A model generated the notes under the pieces. The model was given only the letters and a program-made list of their open reading frames with translations. It searched no databases and was not told the DNA's origin. From Ampullaceana balthica (Eukaryota > Mollusca > Gastropoda > Lymnaeidae): 64,000 nucleotides of DNA. This document shows positions 24,803-37,600 of this stretch, piece by piece (the first letter of the stretch is position 1; each line of letters opens with the position of its first letter). A program made the position numbers and the translations under genes. Where the stretch lies: assembly GCA_944989445.1 (NCBI GenBank), contig CALYLW010001187.1:105001-169000 (forward strand), written 5' to 3'.

Positions 24803-26614
24803 TTACTCTTTCTTTCCTTTATCAAGCTTCAACGTCATAAAACATTATATAATTATTTCTGTTTAATTCCTTAATTATTTACAATTTTATTTATTTCTGT
24901 CTCTTTATAAGTCCCAGTTCTTTTATCACCCTTTAATCACGATACTTGCATGACTCATTGCTTTAAAAAAAACACAATGTAATAAAACTCATTATTCCTA
25001 TTGAAATACCCGTCCCATGGTTTAAACAAAAATCACACAAGATGCTTCCTGAAAATTATCAGCAGGAACTAATAACTGTACCTCAAGAGATGTCTGACTC
25101 CTAATTAAACTTTCCAATGCGTTTTTTAAATCAGAGCTCATTTCTTCAGACCTTACAATATTGAGATGGTGAATGTATAATCTTTTCAGTTTAGTCGCAT
25201 TCAAATGTTTAGAAAATTGTTGAAAATCGCCGACATCATTAATTTCCTTTAAATACCAATTTCTTTCCTCGTAAATTATGACCACATCTTCTAAATAAGT
25301 TGACAACACCTCACCCATTTTCATTGCCTTGCAGCCTAAGTGAGAGAAACGTAAAGATGAATTTTCAACGAAACGTGAGAATTATGTGAATAGTTCTGCT
25401 CTGGCAAATGAAAGAAAGAAATGTAGAACGTTAGACTTAATGATTTAAATAACTGCTGAATGCTCGTATTTTAATCAATCAATTATGGTGATTGTAAATA
25501 GTTGATTTTATCAGAATATTTGTAGTTTTTTATGATTTATTATTAGCATTTATCACTTCAGTGTAATTTGTCATATAAGTATATAAAGGTGTTTTTGTAA
25601 TAGTGATATTGCGGATACATTTACCAGGTGAAATATCCATTGCAAATTCTTCACTAAATCTTCGATCCCGTCTTGTCATCCGTGAGCAGAATCCAAATAT
25701 CATTTTTCTCCACAGTACTGGGTCATAAAAGCCATCGTGCCATGATTTGCACACCTTTATAAATGGATACACATTTAGTTAGCAGTCCACATGAGTCTTG
25801 CAAGATGGTGACTTTCGTGTTTTATATCTATATAAGTGTTTTGTATAAGGGGATATGGTTTTAATATAATTGTTTTAGCAATAGTAAAAACGTATAAACA
25901 AAATAAATACATAAAATTTGAACTCTGAAAAATCTTTTAATATTTTTTTAAAGTTTAATTAAACATTTGATGTGATATTGAAAACTGAAAGGCAGTAGAG
26001 CTGTGTGCTGTTACATTTCTTAAAATAAAGTGCCAATAATATTTACCAATTTTTTTATTGAAGCAGTAAAGTTTTAACAGTGTTGTCAAAATATTAAAAG
26101 TTTTATTCAAATCATAAATTTATTTTTTTAAGAACCATTTTTAAACAATAAAAAATATAATATTTAACATTCTATACAATTAAAAACATTCAGATATATT
26201 ATCTTACATTCACCACACTACAACAATTCATTCAATAGATCATAACACGAATCTACTACCAGCCCATCCACAAGTCAGTCCACTGATTCATACTTCAACC
26301 CATCAGTAATTCGTGTGATTGTATTTGTGGTGTTTCTTAATGGAGCTTCTCTTACCCAGACCACACCCACCCATTAAAAATGTAATAAAACTGCACCGCT
26401 TGATAACTTAAGCTATTACCTGGGCCATGGCACATCTGTCTACATTTTTGGCAACATTCATGTAGATTTCCCTCAAAATATGCGCCGGAAGATCTTGCCA
26501 TGAAAGAGATTGTTGTTGGTCAGGATTCCCTCTGTCACATTCTTCGGAAGTAGTGTGTCGTGGGTTGCCTTCGATCTCTGATGAAAGTTTCTGTCTTTTA
26601 CTTGACCGACTCAT
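14540..26614 (-). CDS. F-box/LRR gene B (FBXO39-like), possibly damaged
   Basis: Second paralogue. Exons: 1 = 26614-26420 (65 codons, donor CAG/GTAATA), 2 = 25754-25625, 3 = about 25378-25082 (donor GAG/GTACAG), 4 = 21476-21312, 5 = 20933 to about 20803, 6 = 19577-19393, 7 = 17309-17179, 8 = 14615-14540. The F-box reads SWQDLPAHILREIYMNVAKN, then DRCAMAQ joined to VCKSW. The terminal exon begins by completing the split Leu codon of exon 7 (DCRKL), reads LPFTCDVF and ends QET-stop, exactly as in gene C. Exon 5 is odd: A and C have 133 bp, whereas here the only GT near the homologous point gives 131 bp, and that puts exon 6 out of frame. Either another donor is used or this copy is a pseudogene. 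Introns hold a hAT transposon (intron 7), a LINE (intron 6) and another LINE with nested repeats (intron 3). A Penelope-like element begins about 25 bp upstream of the ATG. Confidence 0.7.
15899..17123 (-). mobile_element. Decayed hAT transposon in intron 7 of gene B
   Basis: Ends CAGGGATGGGCACACT and AGTTTGCCCACCTCTG are hAT-type inverted repeats, flanked by a perfect 8-bp target duplication CTTTAGAT (15891-15898 and 17124-17131). Next to the ends are GGCGGCCGC-rich subterminal blocks. The minus strand retains pieces of transposase: a C-terminal dimerisation segment around 16420-16200 (FAAKIWSLFGSTYIYEP...KINKSMKRS) and less clear pieces at 16760-16554 and 17045-16863. Stops break the gene. 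It is 1,225 bp, far below an autonomous hAT. Confidence 0.85.
17463..17778. mobile_element. hAT-type MITE, intron 6 of gene B
   Basis: The left end CAGGAGTCGGGAGACTTTTT and right end GATTCCCGACCCCT are inverted. Subterminal GAGAGAGCCATAAA and TTGGCTCGTGAGCCAT are typical of a family in which the ends recall AGAGCCA motifs. CTAGGG occurs on both sides, perhaps part of an 8-bp duplication. Non-coding. Confidence 0.65.
18250..19110 (+). pseudogene. LINE RT fragment in intron 6 of gene B
   Basis: Around 18282 the plus strand reads YSQPLQYLAYAADIALLCRN, an RT active-site block in which the usual YADD has become YAAD, so it is catalytically dead. After a run of frameshifts, the frame 18655-19002 carries TYARETWTLTRKAE, WERKILWKIYGPVIE, WRIRTNQKLYHLYKD and LRWAAHVEKVPE. 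It is a 5'-truncated relic of a non-LTR element, of a different subfamily from the LINE copies at 12640 and 22270. Confidence 0.75.
20215..20714 (+). repeat. TTAA-family repeat, subfamily II, single copy in intron 4 of gene B
   Basis: Begins with the hairpin-like ACCACGTTTTTGACTATAAA, then TCCTTTATGTACAAGACATA, has the core GCGATCGATCTCAAATTTTG, and ends CACGAGTTAATATAAAAGAT. It matches the units of the array at 62043-64000. Confidence 0.75.
23076..23610 (+). repeat. TTAA-family repeat I, unit 1 of a tandem pair
   Basis: 535 bp. It begins TAAAACAAACCCGTAAAAAC with a small hairpin (GTAAAAAC against GTTTTTGAC), followed by AAATCCCTTATAT; it ends AATATAAGGGAT. The near-terminal AAATCCCTTATAT and ATATAAGGGATTT are perfect inverse complements. 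TTAA precedes it (23072-23075) and separates it from unit 2 (23611-23614). The middle has a C/G-homopolymer tract, CACGTG and the core GTTCGATCGATCTGAAATTT. Near the 3' end there is a GAGA or GACA run. No ORF. Confidence 0.85.
23615..24151 (+). repeat. TTAA-family repeat I, unit 2 of a tandem pair
   Basis: 537 bp, nearly identical to unit 1. TTAA follows at 24152-24155. Removing both units and their extra TTAAs restores the host LINE frame as DPLLFLIYKNALP, which fixes the ends of the element and a TTAA target duplication. Confidence 0.85.
24287..24471. mobile_element. hAT-type MITE with 8-bp TSD inside LINE
   Basis: 185 bp; inverted ends CAGTGCTTCTCAGACTTTTT and AACTTTGAGAAGCACTG; perfect 8-bp duplication ATGTAAGG at 24279-24286 and 24472-24479. 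GACCGGT-rich interior. A related fragment lies at about 40452-40560. Confidence 0.9.
24771..24801. repeat. (TA)n microsatellite
   Basis: About 15 uninterrupted TA dinucleotides inside intron 3 of gene B. Confidence 0.9.
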
Positions 26615-27615
26615 CTTCAAACACTGGCATACCTCTTTCTCGTTATTTTATTATGACTTCCTTTAGTCTCTTACCAACAATTTTATCAAATAATTGTAGT
26701 GAATTTGCTTTCTATATATTTAAGAAGACTCGATATACCATACAGTTCAATTTTTTAAAATAATTGTATTCGTAAAAATATTGTTCCAAAACTTTTCTAA
26801 ACTAATTTTCATCCTACTGCTGGTGCCTTTAATTCGTTTGAACGACTCTAACTTTCTGCCATTGAAAAGAAATGGGCTTTTTCCGCATGAGGATTATTTC
26901 AGAGTCACACAAGCGTTTAATCTCTCAAGTAACTATTAAGATAAACAATTTGGAGGACCATCTTCGTGGGATTACTCAAAATAGCTAATTGCTGTTCAAT
27001 CTAATTCACTTGGTAATTCATTGTCATAATAGGGAGCTGTATAACTTATTATCTGAAGCTGAAAAAAAGGAAATGGAACATCTTTAAACTGCAAATAATC
27101 CTAAACTCACAAAGTCTCACAAAATGGATAATGAATCAAACTTGGTGGTTTGCATTCCACCAGATCTTCCACTTTCTGAGCAATAAAGATCAGTTCTAAG
27201 TAAATGTCTTAAATTCATTCCTCTTCGGAATACCAATTACTATCAGATGCCCATCTTTTCTTTCGTTCAATGAGATTGCAGCTTAACTTTTACAGTAGCC
27301 CTGCAAATAATGATAAGGACCGCAATGAATTTCCGGTTAATACACAACGTTAATCCAAATGGACCCTCCTTGCGATCAATCTAAAGCACTCGACCTTTAC
27401 ATTAAAAGTACGGAAAATCAAATCCAAAACCTTCTCCAAACTCCGCGAATTTTCAAACTCAAAAAAACGCCAAGACATTGTTATCAAGCCGACAGATAAA
27501 GGTGGGGCTGTCGTTGGTTGGGATAAGAGGCTTGACATTGAAGAGGTTTCCAAACTATACATGATGCAACTTTTACACCCCAAGGACAAACGATCCAATT
27601 ATATATAAGCCCATT

Positions 27616-29652
<2,037 letters not shown>

Positions 29653-31616
29653 TTTCTAATAATTAAATAGTTAAGGAGACTATTGAAGAACTTATAGATT
29701 GTAGCCAATTACCATCTTCGTAAAACATTTACGTATTTATGACAGTGATCTTGGTATACCATGATTATTCTTACTACAAAAAATACACAAGTTTGGAAAC
29801 CCTGGAAGGCCAACTGTCTCCGCCTGCTCTTGTCCTACTGAAATAATTTCATACTATTTGGATACTCTTTGTCAACCTATAGTTGTAAATGTAGCATCAT
29901 ACACTAGTCATATACTAAAATCTGTGGATTACTTGGTTTTAACTACAGAAAATAAATTACTATTTACAATGGGCGTTTCTTCATTGTACACGTCCATTCC
30001 TCATGCTGATGGTCTCTCCGCGATCTATTTTTTTTCTAAACAAGAAGCAGAAGCTCAAGATCCCCTATAGAGCCATACTATGACTTACTGAGCTGGTTCT
30101 AAATTTAAACTCGTTTGAGTGAAATGGACGGTTCGTTTTTAATCAAATTAGTGGAGTTTCTATCCAAATGAAAATGGGACCTAGTTATGCATGTATATTT
30201 ATGGGTCATTTGGAACACTTATAGAGTGAAAATTATAATGGTACTTCTCCAGAGTACTGCAAGAGATACGTTGAAAATTGCATTGGAATAACAAAATATG
30301 GACATGTAACAATTGCACATTTTATTGGATTCATTGGCAATTTCCATTCTTCGATCAAATTTACTTCAACTAACCATATAATATGAGTGTTGTTAATGTT
30401 TTGGACATAAAAATTAAACTGAACGTAAAATATATATCCACATCAATGTTTTACACGTCTACAGAGAGCCATAGTTTCCTTATGTATGCATCGTCCCATC
30501 TTCAATCTTGTAAGAACTCTATACCGTTTTACCAACAATTGATACTTAAAAGACTCTGTAGTGATGAGGTAGACATTTTGGAAAAACTAATGAAATGCTC
30601 GATTTCTTACGAAGGAGGTCCTAACCTGAACCATTTTTAACACCCGCAAGCAGTTGAATTAAAAGCATGGCCAGACAAGACATTTTGAAATCATCTCTTT
30701 CAGATCACTGTGATCGATCAAAATTTATTTTAAGTTTTCATCCCCATAACTTTAAAGCCCGTCAGGTGATTCTCAAAACACCGACCAATCGTCATGGCTG
30801 ACCCTCTAACCCAGCATGTCAGCAAAAAATCTTCACTTTTTGCTTTTTACGGAGAGATAGAAGTATGAAAAATATACTTTTAAGAAGTCACCTTTCCACA
30901 ATGAAAGCACATATTGGAACAAGAGGTTGCAATCGAACCGTTGAAAAACGTGTCCATATTTGATTGAAATTGACAACATTTCTTTCCCTGTTGAAAGATT
31001 CAAAATAAAAGATGGACTCTCTTACACAAGACGCTATGTGATTTATGCAATTCTTAGCAAGAGGTGCAATCAAATCTACGTGGGTGAGATACGTCGTCGT
31101 CTTGGTGATTTGTTTAGAGTACACCTGTATAACATAAATAAAAAGGTTCAATGTCCTGTTTCTAAATATTTCAAAAGTGTAAAACATTGCGAAATTTCAC
31201 ATATTGCAGATACTAGTATTTTATATGCAAGCAATTCCCATGATAGGATCTAGATGAAAATAGATTTATCAAACGATTTGGTACGTTAACGCCGTATGGA
31301 GTAAACAAAATTCACAATTTTACTTAACTGTAGAATCATTTTCCTGTTGTGGTTTTCACTGTTATTTTTGATACTTCCTCCTTTTTCTTATCCTCTATAA
31401 TTGTTTGTTGTTGTTTCCTTTTATTTTACATAATTATTTTATGATGTATTATTATTATAACGCAAGAATTTAAAAATAATTCTATTGCTTATGTAAATAG
31501 GTTCATAATGATAATTCTACTGATAAAGGCATTAGCCGAAACGTGTTAGTCTAAAAAATAAAGCTCAAATGTAATGTTTTCATTTTACAATATGTTTGTA
31601 TATTTGGTGTCTCATT

Positions 31617-32002
31617 CGGTTTTAAAGCAGCTATGTTCCTATAATTAACATGGTGTGTTTTAAATTCAGCTTAATGTTCAGAGACAATGCGAGCTGGTGA
31701 CTCTAATAAAATCTATTTTTGTGAATTCCCATTGCTCTCTTCCTTTTTTAATGTACTTGCTGGTTTATTAATGTTTATTAAGCGATTTAAAAGATAAAAT
31801 TTTTGAGGCATTTATGTAAGATAAAAATCAGTTTGAAATAAAACATTAGATTGTTTTATATTGTTAAACTGTTAAAAAATTTAGTTTTTCCATATCATTA
31901 ATTTTCTTTTAAAATTAAGTGAAAAAGATACAGAAGAGTTTAAGCGTTTTACCGGAAAAAAAGAACTGTCTGCTGAAAAGTCATTAAAAATATATAAGCT
32001 AG
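31617..32002. other. 5' flank of gene B between two insertions
   Basis: Aligns with 58108-58480 upstream of gene C (TTCAGAGACAATGCGAGCTG and the following AT-rich run). It is the original 5' flank of gene B, pushed 5 kb away from its start codon by the Penelope-like element. The last five bases, GCTAG, are the target duplication of the LTR element. Confidence 0.6.
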
Positions 32003-32511
32003 TGTTACGGTCAGATGTTGTGGTGTGGGGATGACTACGCATAAATGGGGTGGTGAACACTTGTCCTCGTGGAACGGGGGCAAGTGAACTCAAGGTACGT
32101 GCAAGTTGTAATGAATTGACAGGACCACGGTCAAAGGGAGACATGGTGATTGACCCAGGGTCCAGTCAAAAACCGGTCGGACAAGACGGGGGTATAATAG
32201 GGGTCACATTGTGTGTCGCGGGGAGAGTGTTAAGTTGCCAAGTAGCAGGCAGGTGAAAGACGTACGATAGAGTGTGGAGTTTTGTGAACGTGGTCCAATC
32301 CGGTCAAGCTGGGCCGAGGACTCTGGATGGTATGACCATCAACTGTAAACTGCCAATTGTACTGTACCATAAATATGTTCAAAGCTTCTGGATGTCATTA
32401 AACTTATGTTGAAAGAAAACAACCCAGCGTTGCTAAGTCTTTTACCCGTCTATGTGGTAAATATCTGTGGCTAAGGGGGGACCTCAACCCCTAGACAACG
32501 ACTCCGCCAAA
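32003..32511 (+). repeat. 5' LTR
   Basis: Begins TGTTACGGTCAGATG and ends CTCCGCCAAA. GTATAATAGGGG near 32192 could serve as TATA region, and CCATAAATATG near 32370 as part of a polyadenylation region; both are guesses. The short open frame at 32050-32256 recurs in the 3' LTR and is not a gene. Confidence 0.95.
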
Positions 32512-32512
32512 G

Positions 32513-32526
32513 TGGGGGCCCCGTCG
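32513..32526 (+). promoter_or_regulatory. Primer binding site candidate
   Basis: TGGGGGCCCCGTCG starts one base after the 5' LTR. TGG is complementary to a tRNA CCA end; the sequence resembles proline-tRNA primer sites but the match is only partial and the tRNA is not certain. Confidence 0.6.
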
Positions 32527-32665
32527 AAAAACCGAGCCAAGACGCAGTGCATCAAGACACGTCACTAAAGGAGAAACGACGAAAAACACATCAACGAACT
32601 GGCCGTACTAGCCATCCCGATAGCAAGATCATCACGAGAGCGTAGGGCTTACACCTCGTAACGAC

Positions 32666-33001
32666 GTGACCAGGGGTGTTGAAGACAGCCGTAGCAGTGA
32701 TGTTGAAGACAGCCGTATCAGTGATGTTACAGACAGCCGTAGCAGTGGTGTTACAGACAGCCGTTGCAGTGGTGTTGTAGACAGCCGTAGTAGTGGAATT
32801 GCAGACAGACGCAGAAAGGGAGGCCATACAGACTACACCCGGAAGAGCATCGGAGGAATAACGAACACTAACTTAGACAGTAACACAGAAGCTGACTACA
32901 GCCTGGACAACTTCGAGGTTACAACCTCAGTAATACGTGACAGTGAAGGCGGTGACTTTGTGACTCTCTCGCCTATGGATATTGATACTGCCCTGGTATA
33001 A
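32666..33001 (+). CDS. Leader ORF with DSR-rich tandem repeats
   Basis: A 111-codon frame in the long leader, upstream of gag. Six 24-bp repeats (32678-32818, unit near GACAGCCGTAGCAGTGATG) encode DSRSSDV-like octapeptides; the remainder is acidic (NLDSNTEADYSLDNF) and resembles no enzyme. It could be an upstream ORF, an extra N-terminal part of gag reached by frame change, or chance. The 24-bp period, a multiple of three, keeps the frame open, which weakens the case for selection. Confidence 0.35.
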   Translation: MTRGVEDSRSSDVEDSRISDVTDSRSSGVTDSRCSGVVDSRSSGIADRRRKGGHTDYTRKSIGGITNTNLDSNTEADYSLDNFEVTTSVIRDSEGGDFVTLSPMDIDTALV

Positions 33002-33251
33002 TGTGTTTTTCTTATGTATGGGTACTATTTGTGTGGTAATTTCTATCGTACAGGCAAGTACAACTTAATTTCTAATATTAAATTAGTATGTTTTAGATAT
33101 TATATATTATATATTTGTATATGATGAATCCCCAAATTGTATTATTGAGATAGTAATTGTTATATTGGGTCCCTAATACAAAACGATAGGAAGACGGTAG
33201 ACGAATTTGAGATTGTGACCGTAGAGTAACTACTAATATAGAAACATCGAC

Positions 33252-33683
33252 ATGGAATTGCCTAATGTAGAAAAACTGAGACAAAGTGCCCGGGAGCTGG
33301 GATTTGAAGGGGAGGAGGCAAAGAGATGGGTTATAGAGGCGTACAAGAGGGTGGAAGATGAGGAAAGAGATAGAAGGAAGAGCGAGCAAGAGGCGCGCAG
33401 GAGGGAGGAAGATGAGGAAAGAGATAGAAGGAAGAGCGAGCAAGAGGCGCGCAGGAGGGAGGAAGATGAGGAAAGAGATAGAAAGAAGAGGGAGGAAGAT
33501 GAGGAAAGAGATAGAAAGAAGAGGGAGGAAGATGAGGAAAGAGAAAAACGAAAAGAAGAAAGGGCTTTCAAAAGGGAGGAGGAGAGTAAAAGGTTGGAGC
33601 ACATTAGGATAATGGAATTGAATGCAAGTGAGGAAAAGACCCCAGAGGGTAGAACAAAAAAGCACAGGGATCTCGGGAAATAA
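33252..33683 (+). CDS. Gag N-terminal coiled-coil segment
   Basis: 143 codons from ATG 33252, opening MELPNVEKLRQSARELGFEG. Residues about 37-125 are a highly charged helix made of repeats (EDEERDRRKSEQEARRRE twice, EDEERDRKKRE twice), a likely coiled coil that could drive Gag assembly. The next part of gag (33656-34305) is in another frame; the switch falls at the A-run AACAAAAAAGC (33652-33662), so it is either a one-base indel in a homopolymer or a slippery site. The product beyond residue 135 in this frame is not gag-like. Confidence 0.75.
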   Translation: MELPNVEKLRQSARELGFEGEEAKRWVIEAYKRVEDEERDRRKSEQEARRREEDEERDRRKSEQEARRREEDEERDRKKREEDEERDRKKREEDEEREKRKEERAFKREEESKRLEHIRIMELNASEEKTPEGRTKKHRDLGK

Positions 33684-34305
33684 ACTACCAATGTTTGACG
33701 GGATAGGGGATAACTTAGAATTTTTTTTGGTACGATTCGAGGACGAAGCGAGACACAAGGAGTGGCCAGTGAAACATTGGGGGTATGAACTTAGAAAATT
33801 AATGCCACAACCGCTACTACCGGTGTGTTATGCGGGGAGTGGAAAGGGAGTAGAGGCCTCATATGAGGAGGTGAAAACCGCCTTATCCAGGCATTTTGGG
33901 CTAACAGCCCAAGGATATCGAGAAAGGTTAGCAGGTGTTAGACCCAGAAAAGGAGAGGACATATTAGCTTACTCAAACAGAATTAGACACTACCTGACCA
34001 AGTGGATAGAGCTTTCAAAAACCGAGAAAACCTACGAGAAACTATTTGAGCTCACGGTAGTGGACAAGCTATTACAGACAGTAAGCGGGGGGGGGGTTGT
34101 TGAGCACATATTAGAAAGGGGAAGTCTGGATTTAACATCGGTTATTAAAACGGGTGAGGGATACATGGCGGCACACCCAAGTGTGAAATTGACAAGGGAT
34201 AGTGCACCACTCATAGGGAATCAGAGAGTCCAAGGTAGGAGGGAAGAAAGCCGAAGAGAAGACAATTATCAATGGAGGGGAACAGGCTACCAAACAAAAA
34301 GATGA
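33656..34305 (+). CDS. Gag capsid with SCAN-like region
   Basis: The frame 33622-34305 becomes gag-like after the A-run: KLPMFDGIGDNLEFFLVRFE, then WPVKHWGYELRKLMPQPLLP, FGLTAQGYRERLAGVR, GEDILAYSNRIRHYLTKWIE, ELTVVDKLLQTVSGGGVVEH and DLTSVIKTGEGYMAAHP. The five-helix pattern with YRERL...GED...Y..RI...L.KW matches the Gmr1-like Gag region from which the vertebrate SCAN domain is thought to derive. No CCHC zinc knuckle follows; the tail is basic (RREESRREDNYQWRG) and may bind RNA instead. It ends in an in-frame UGA (34303-34305), after which the same frame stays open into protease. Confidence 0.8.
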
Positions 34306-34602
34306 CAATCGAGGGGTTTTGCTGGGGTGGGAGAAGTTAATGGGGTTAAGGTTGTACGGGACACGGGTTGCGGAATCGTGGGGGTAAGGGAGTCTCTAGT
34401 TGATAAGGAGTGTGTGACAAACGAGACAGTCACTTGTATATTGTTTGATGGGGAGAGAAAGGTTTATAGGGTAGGATATATACATGTGAAATCACCGTAT
34501 TTTACGGGAATGACAAAAGCTGCCCTACTAAAGAACCCACACGTTGACCTAAATAATGAAATATCAAGGGAGCTACCATGGGAGACGGGTATAAAGGGGT
34601 AA
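34306..34602 (+). CDS. Retroviral-type aspartic protease
   Basis: Same frame as the capsid, directly after its UGA: FAGVGEVNGVKVVRDTGCGI followed by VGVRESLV. DTG is the catalytic triad of a dimeric retropepsin. The domain is about 90 residues, normal for the family. Probably made as a Gag-Pro fusion by UGA read-through, as no close ATG is needed. It overlaps the start of pol (from 34578) by 25 bases in the -1 frame. It matures Gag and Pol in virus-like particles. Confidence 0.75.
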   Translation, partial: QSRGFAGVGEVNGVKVVRDTGCGIVGVRESLVDKECVTNETVTCILFDGERKVYRVGYIHVKSPYFTGMTKAALLKNPHVDLNNEISRELPWETGIKG

Positions 34603-37600
34603 GGCCAATACACAGGGGCAGAGGCTACAGCCCTGGGCCCAATACTACAATAAAACAAAACCACATTAATGCAAATTGGAATAGAGACAGCCATAGATTT
34701 ACAAAAATAACTAAGGAGCATAGTTCGAAAGGGTACAAAATAGAAAACATCGGGACAGAAGTAGTAGCAGGGGCGGTAACGACGAGGGCACAGAAAAAAA
34801 AACCAAAACAGTACAGTAGTACAGTGAAAAGACACCTCACGGAGTTTAATATAAAGCCAGAGGATTACAAAAGATTACAAGCCGAAGACGTCACGTTAAG
34901 ACGAATACACGAGCATGCGAAAAAAAGGAGTATGAAGGGGACGGAAAAGTCATTAGTTAAATACAAGGGAGGGCTACTAATGAGAGAGTATAATGACACA
35001 CACATCAACCCTAATATTAGTCAGGAACAATTGGTTGCACCGAAAGTATTAAGAAAAAACATATTGGAGATAGCCCACGATAATAGTTTATCTGCACACA
35101 TGGGGATAGCTCGCACCAAGGAGCGGGTGCTAAAAGAATTCTGGTGGCCGGGTATAGCCAGTGACGTACGTCATCACTGTAGAACATGTGATGCATGCCA
35201 AAAAGTAAAAAAAAGCGCCGGAGGGATTGCCCCGTTAGGAGACATGGAACTAATAACAAAAACATGGAGTAAGGTTGCTGTCGACCTTATCGGACCAATA
35301 ATACCTACATCACGGAAAGGTTATAAGTATATTCTCACACTGGTGGACACAGCGACCAGATGGCCAGAGGCTAAACCATTAAAAAAGATTGACGCCGAGG
35401 AAATACAGGAAGCACTTCTCGGCATGTTTACAACAATGGGCTTACCGGATGAAATTTTATCAGACAACGGCACCCAATTTAGGTGCGACTTAATGGCCCA
35501 AGTTTGTAAGCTAATGGGAATCACCCAACGGTTCAGCACTCCTTTACACCCGCAGAGCAACGGAATGGTGGAAAGGTTTAATGGTACGCTCAAGACGTTA
35601 CTTATCAAAGCATCATTGGAACAACCGAAAGACTGGGAAGACCACGTACAAGGGATACTATTCGCTTATCGGGAGGGGAAGCATGAATCAACAGGGTTTT
35701 CACCATTCGAACTAATGTTCGGACGCAAAGTAAGAGGGCCCATAAATATCCTGAGAAATATTTTCGATGGGAGTAATGAAAGGATAGAGGGACAAAAGCC
35801 ACACGAATACCTAAATAAATTAAGAGATCGATTACGAGTAAGTGGCACACAGGCGAGTAAAAACTTGAAAGCAGCAAAAGAAAAACAAAAACTACTCTAT
35901 GATCGTAGAGCCAGAAAACGAGAGATTCTTGTAGGAAGTCGTGTGGTTGTGATGAAAGCATCGGCGGGTAGTAAACTACAAAGATCCCGATGGCATGGAC
36001 CATATAAGGTCGTAGAAAAAGTAGGGGATTGTAATTATGTAATTCTGGAAAAGGGAAAAAGGAAAACATATCACATAAACTTGCTAGAGGAATATCATAG
36101 TAGGGAAGAATCAAGTCAAAAGCATACTGAGACATGTACCAATCACCCTATTACAAACAGCAGTGCGAAAAACACGGCTTACGCCGTCGTGATAGAAGAT
36201 AACGAGACAGAAAATGAAAGCAGAAACATTAGTTCGTTGCCAACACAGGCGAGCGGGGTTAAGGAATCGACGAAAGATGTAAGAATTAACCCCCACCTCA
36301 AAAAGTATGAAAGAGAACAAATAGAAAGGATACTAGATAAATACGCTAACGTTATAACTAACACACTAGGAAAATCCACTGTAGTAGCTCACTCTATTGA
36401 GTTAAACACAGAAAAACCAATCTGTCTGAGACCATATCCTATACCCTTTTCAGCAAAGCAAGAGATAATTAAGGAAATTCGGCAAATGGAAGGGGAGGGC
36501 ATCATAGATAAGTCAACTTCACCCTACTCCTCGCCAATAGTCCTAGTTAAGAAAAAAGACGGTTCCACACGTTTCTGCATTGATTACAGGAAACTAAACG
36601 CTATAACGATAACAGACGCAGAACCAATACCCAATCAGGAAGATTTATTTATTCAATTAGGACAAGCTAAGTATTTCTCAAAAATTGACTTAGTGAAAGG
36701 TTATTGGCAATTACCGGTAGAAATAAACTCGAGGAAATATACTGCTTTTCAAACTGACTTGGGATTGTATCAGTTTAAATACATGCCATTTGGGCTGTGT
36801 AACGCACCAGCGACATTCGCACGAGGCATGCGTCGAGTCTTAGGTGATCAAAAAAACGTGGTCAGTTTTTTTGATGACATTTGCGTGTTTGGAAGATCCA
36901 TAACAGAACATAATCATACATTGGATCAGGTACTAAACAGATTGAAAACTGCGGGGTTGACAGCTAGGCCAACAAAAATGGAAATCGGGTTTTCAGAAAT
37001 AGAGTTTCTGGGTCATATAGTCGGAGGAGGTACACAGAGACCTAACGCCAGTATAACAAGTAAAATATTAAATATCAAACATCCGAACACCAAGAAACAA
37101 GTGAGGAGCTTATTGGGGCTGATCAGTTATTATAGAAAATTTGTTCCGGATTTCGCAGATATATCGGCCAGTCTATCAGATCTAACAAAGAAAGGAAAAC
37201 CAGAAAAAGTACAATGGACTAGCACATGTAGAGAAGCACTAGAAAAGATCCAAAAGGCTCTATCTACACAACCAATCCTTATACTGCCAGAGATAAATCG
37301 TGAGTTTGTAATCAGAACAGACGCGAGCGAGTCCGCTATAGGGGGATGCTTAATGCAAGAACGGGAGGGATTATTACACCCGATAGCGTACGTAAGCAGG
37401 AAACTATTATCCCGGGAGACCCGATACTCAGTAATTGAAAAGGAATGTTTGGGGGTAGTATGGACGATTACAAAATTCTCAAGATACCTTTTTGGTAATC
37501 ACTTTACTATCGAGACGGACCACAAACCATTGACGGTGTTACAGACATCCAAGAGCATTAATAACCGCGTGGCACGATGGGCGTTAACATTACAAGAATA

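Noticed and set aside
25022..25081. Conserved LLVPADN/K segment at the 3' side of exon 3 as coding
   Set aside because: A conserved GAG/GTACAG donor in all three copies and correct phase into exon 4 place it in the intron; its conservation reflects recent duplication.
32050..32256. 68-codon frame, identical at 39362-39568
   Set aside because: Lies inside both LTRs; duplicated because the LTR is.
33093..33758. 221-codon minus-strand frame rich in Ser, Leu and Phe
   Set aside because: Mirror of the charged coiled-coil repeats of gag; the repeat unit keeps several frames open.
35605..36135. 176-codon open frame on the minus strand within pol
   Set aside because: Exact antisense of the integrase/linker coding strand; hydrophobic composition is a shadow of the AT-rich codons.
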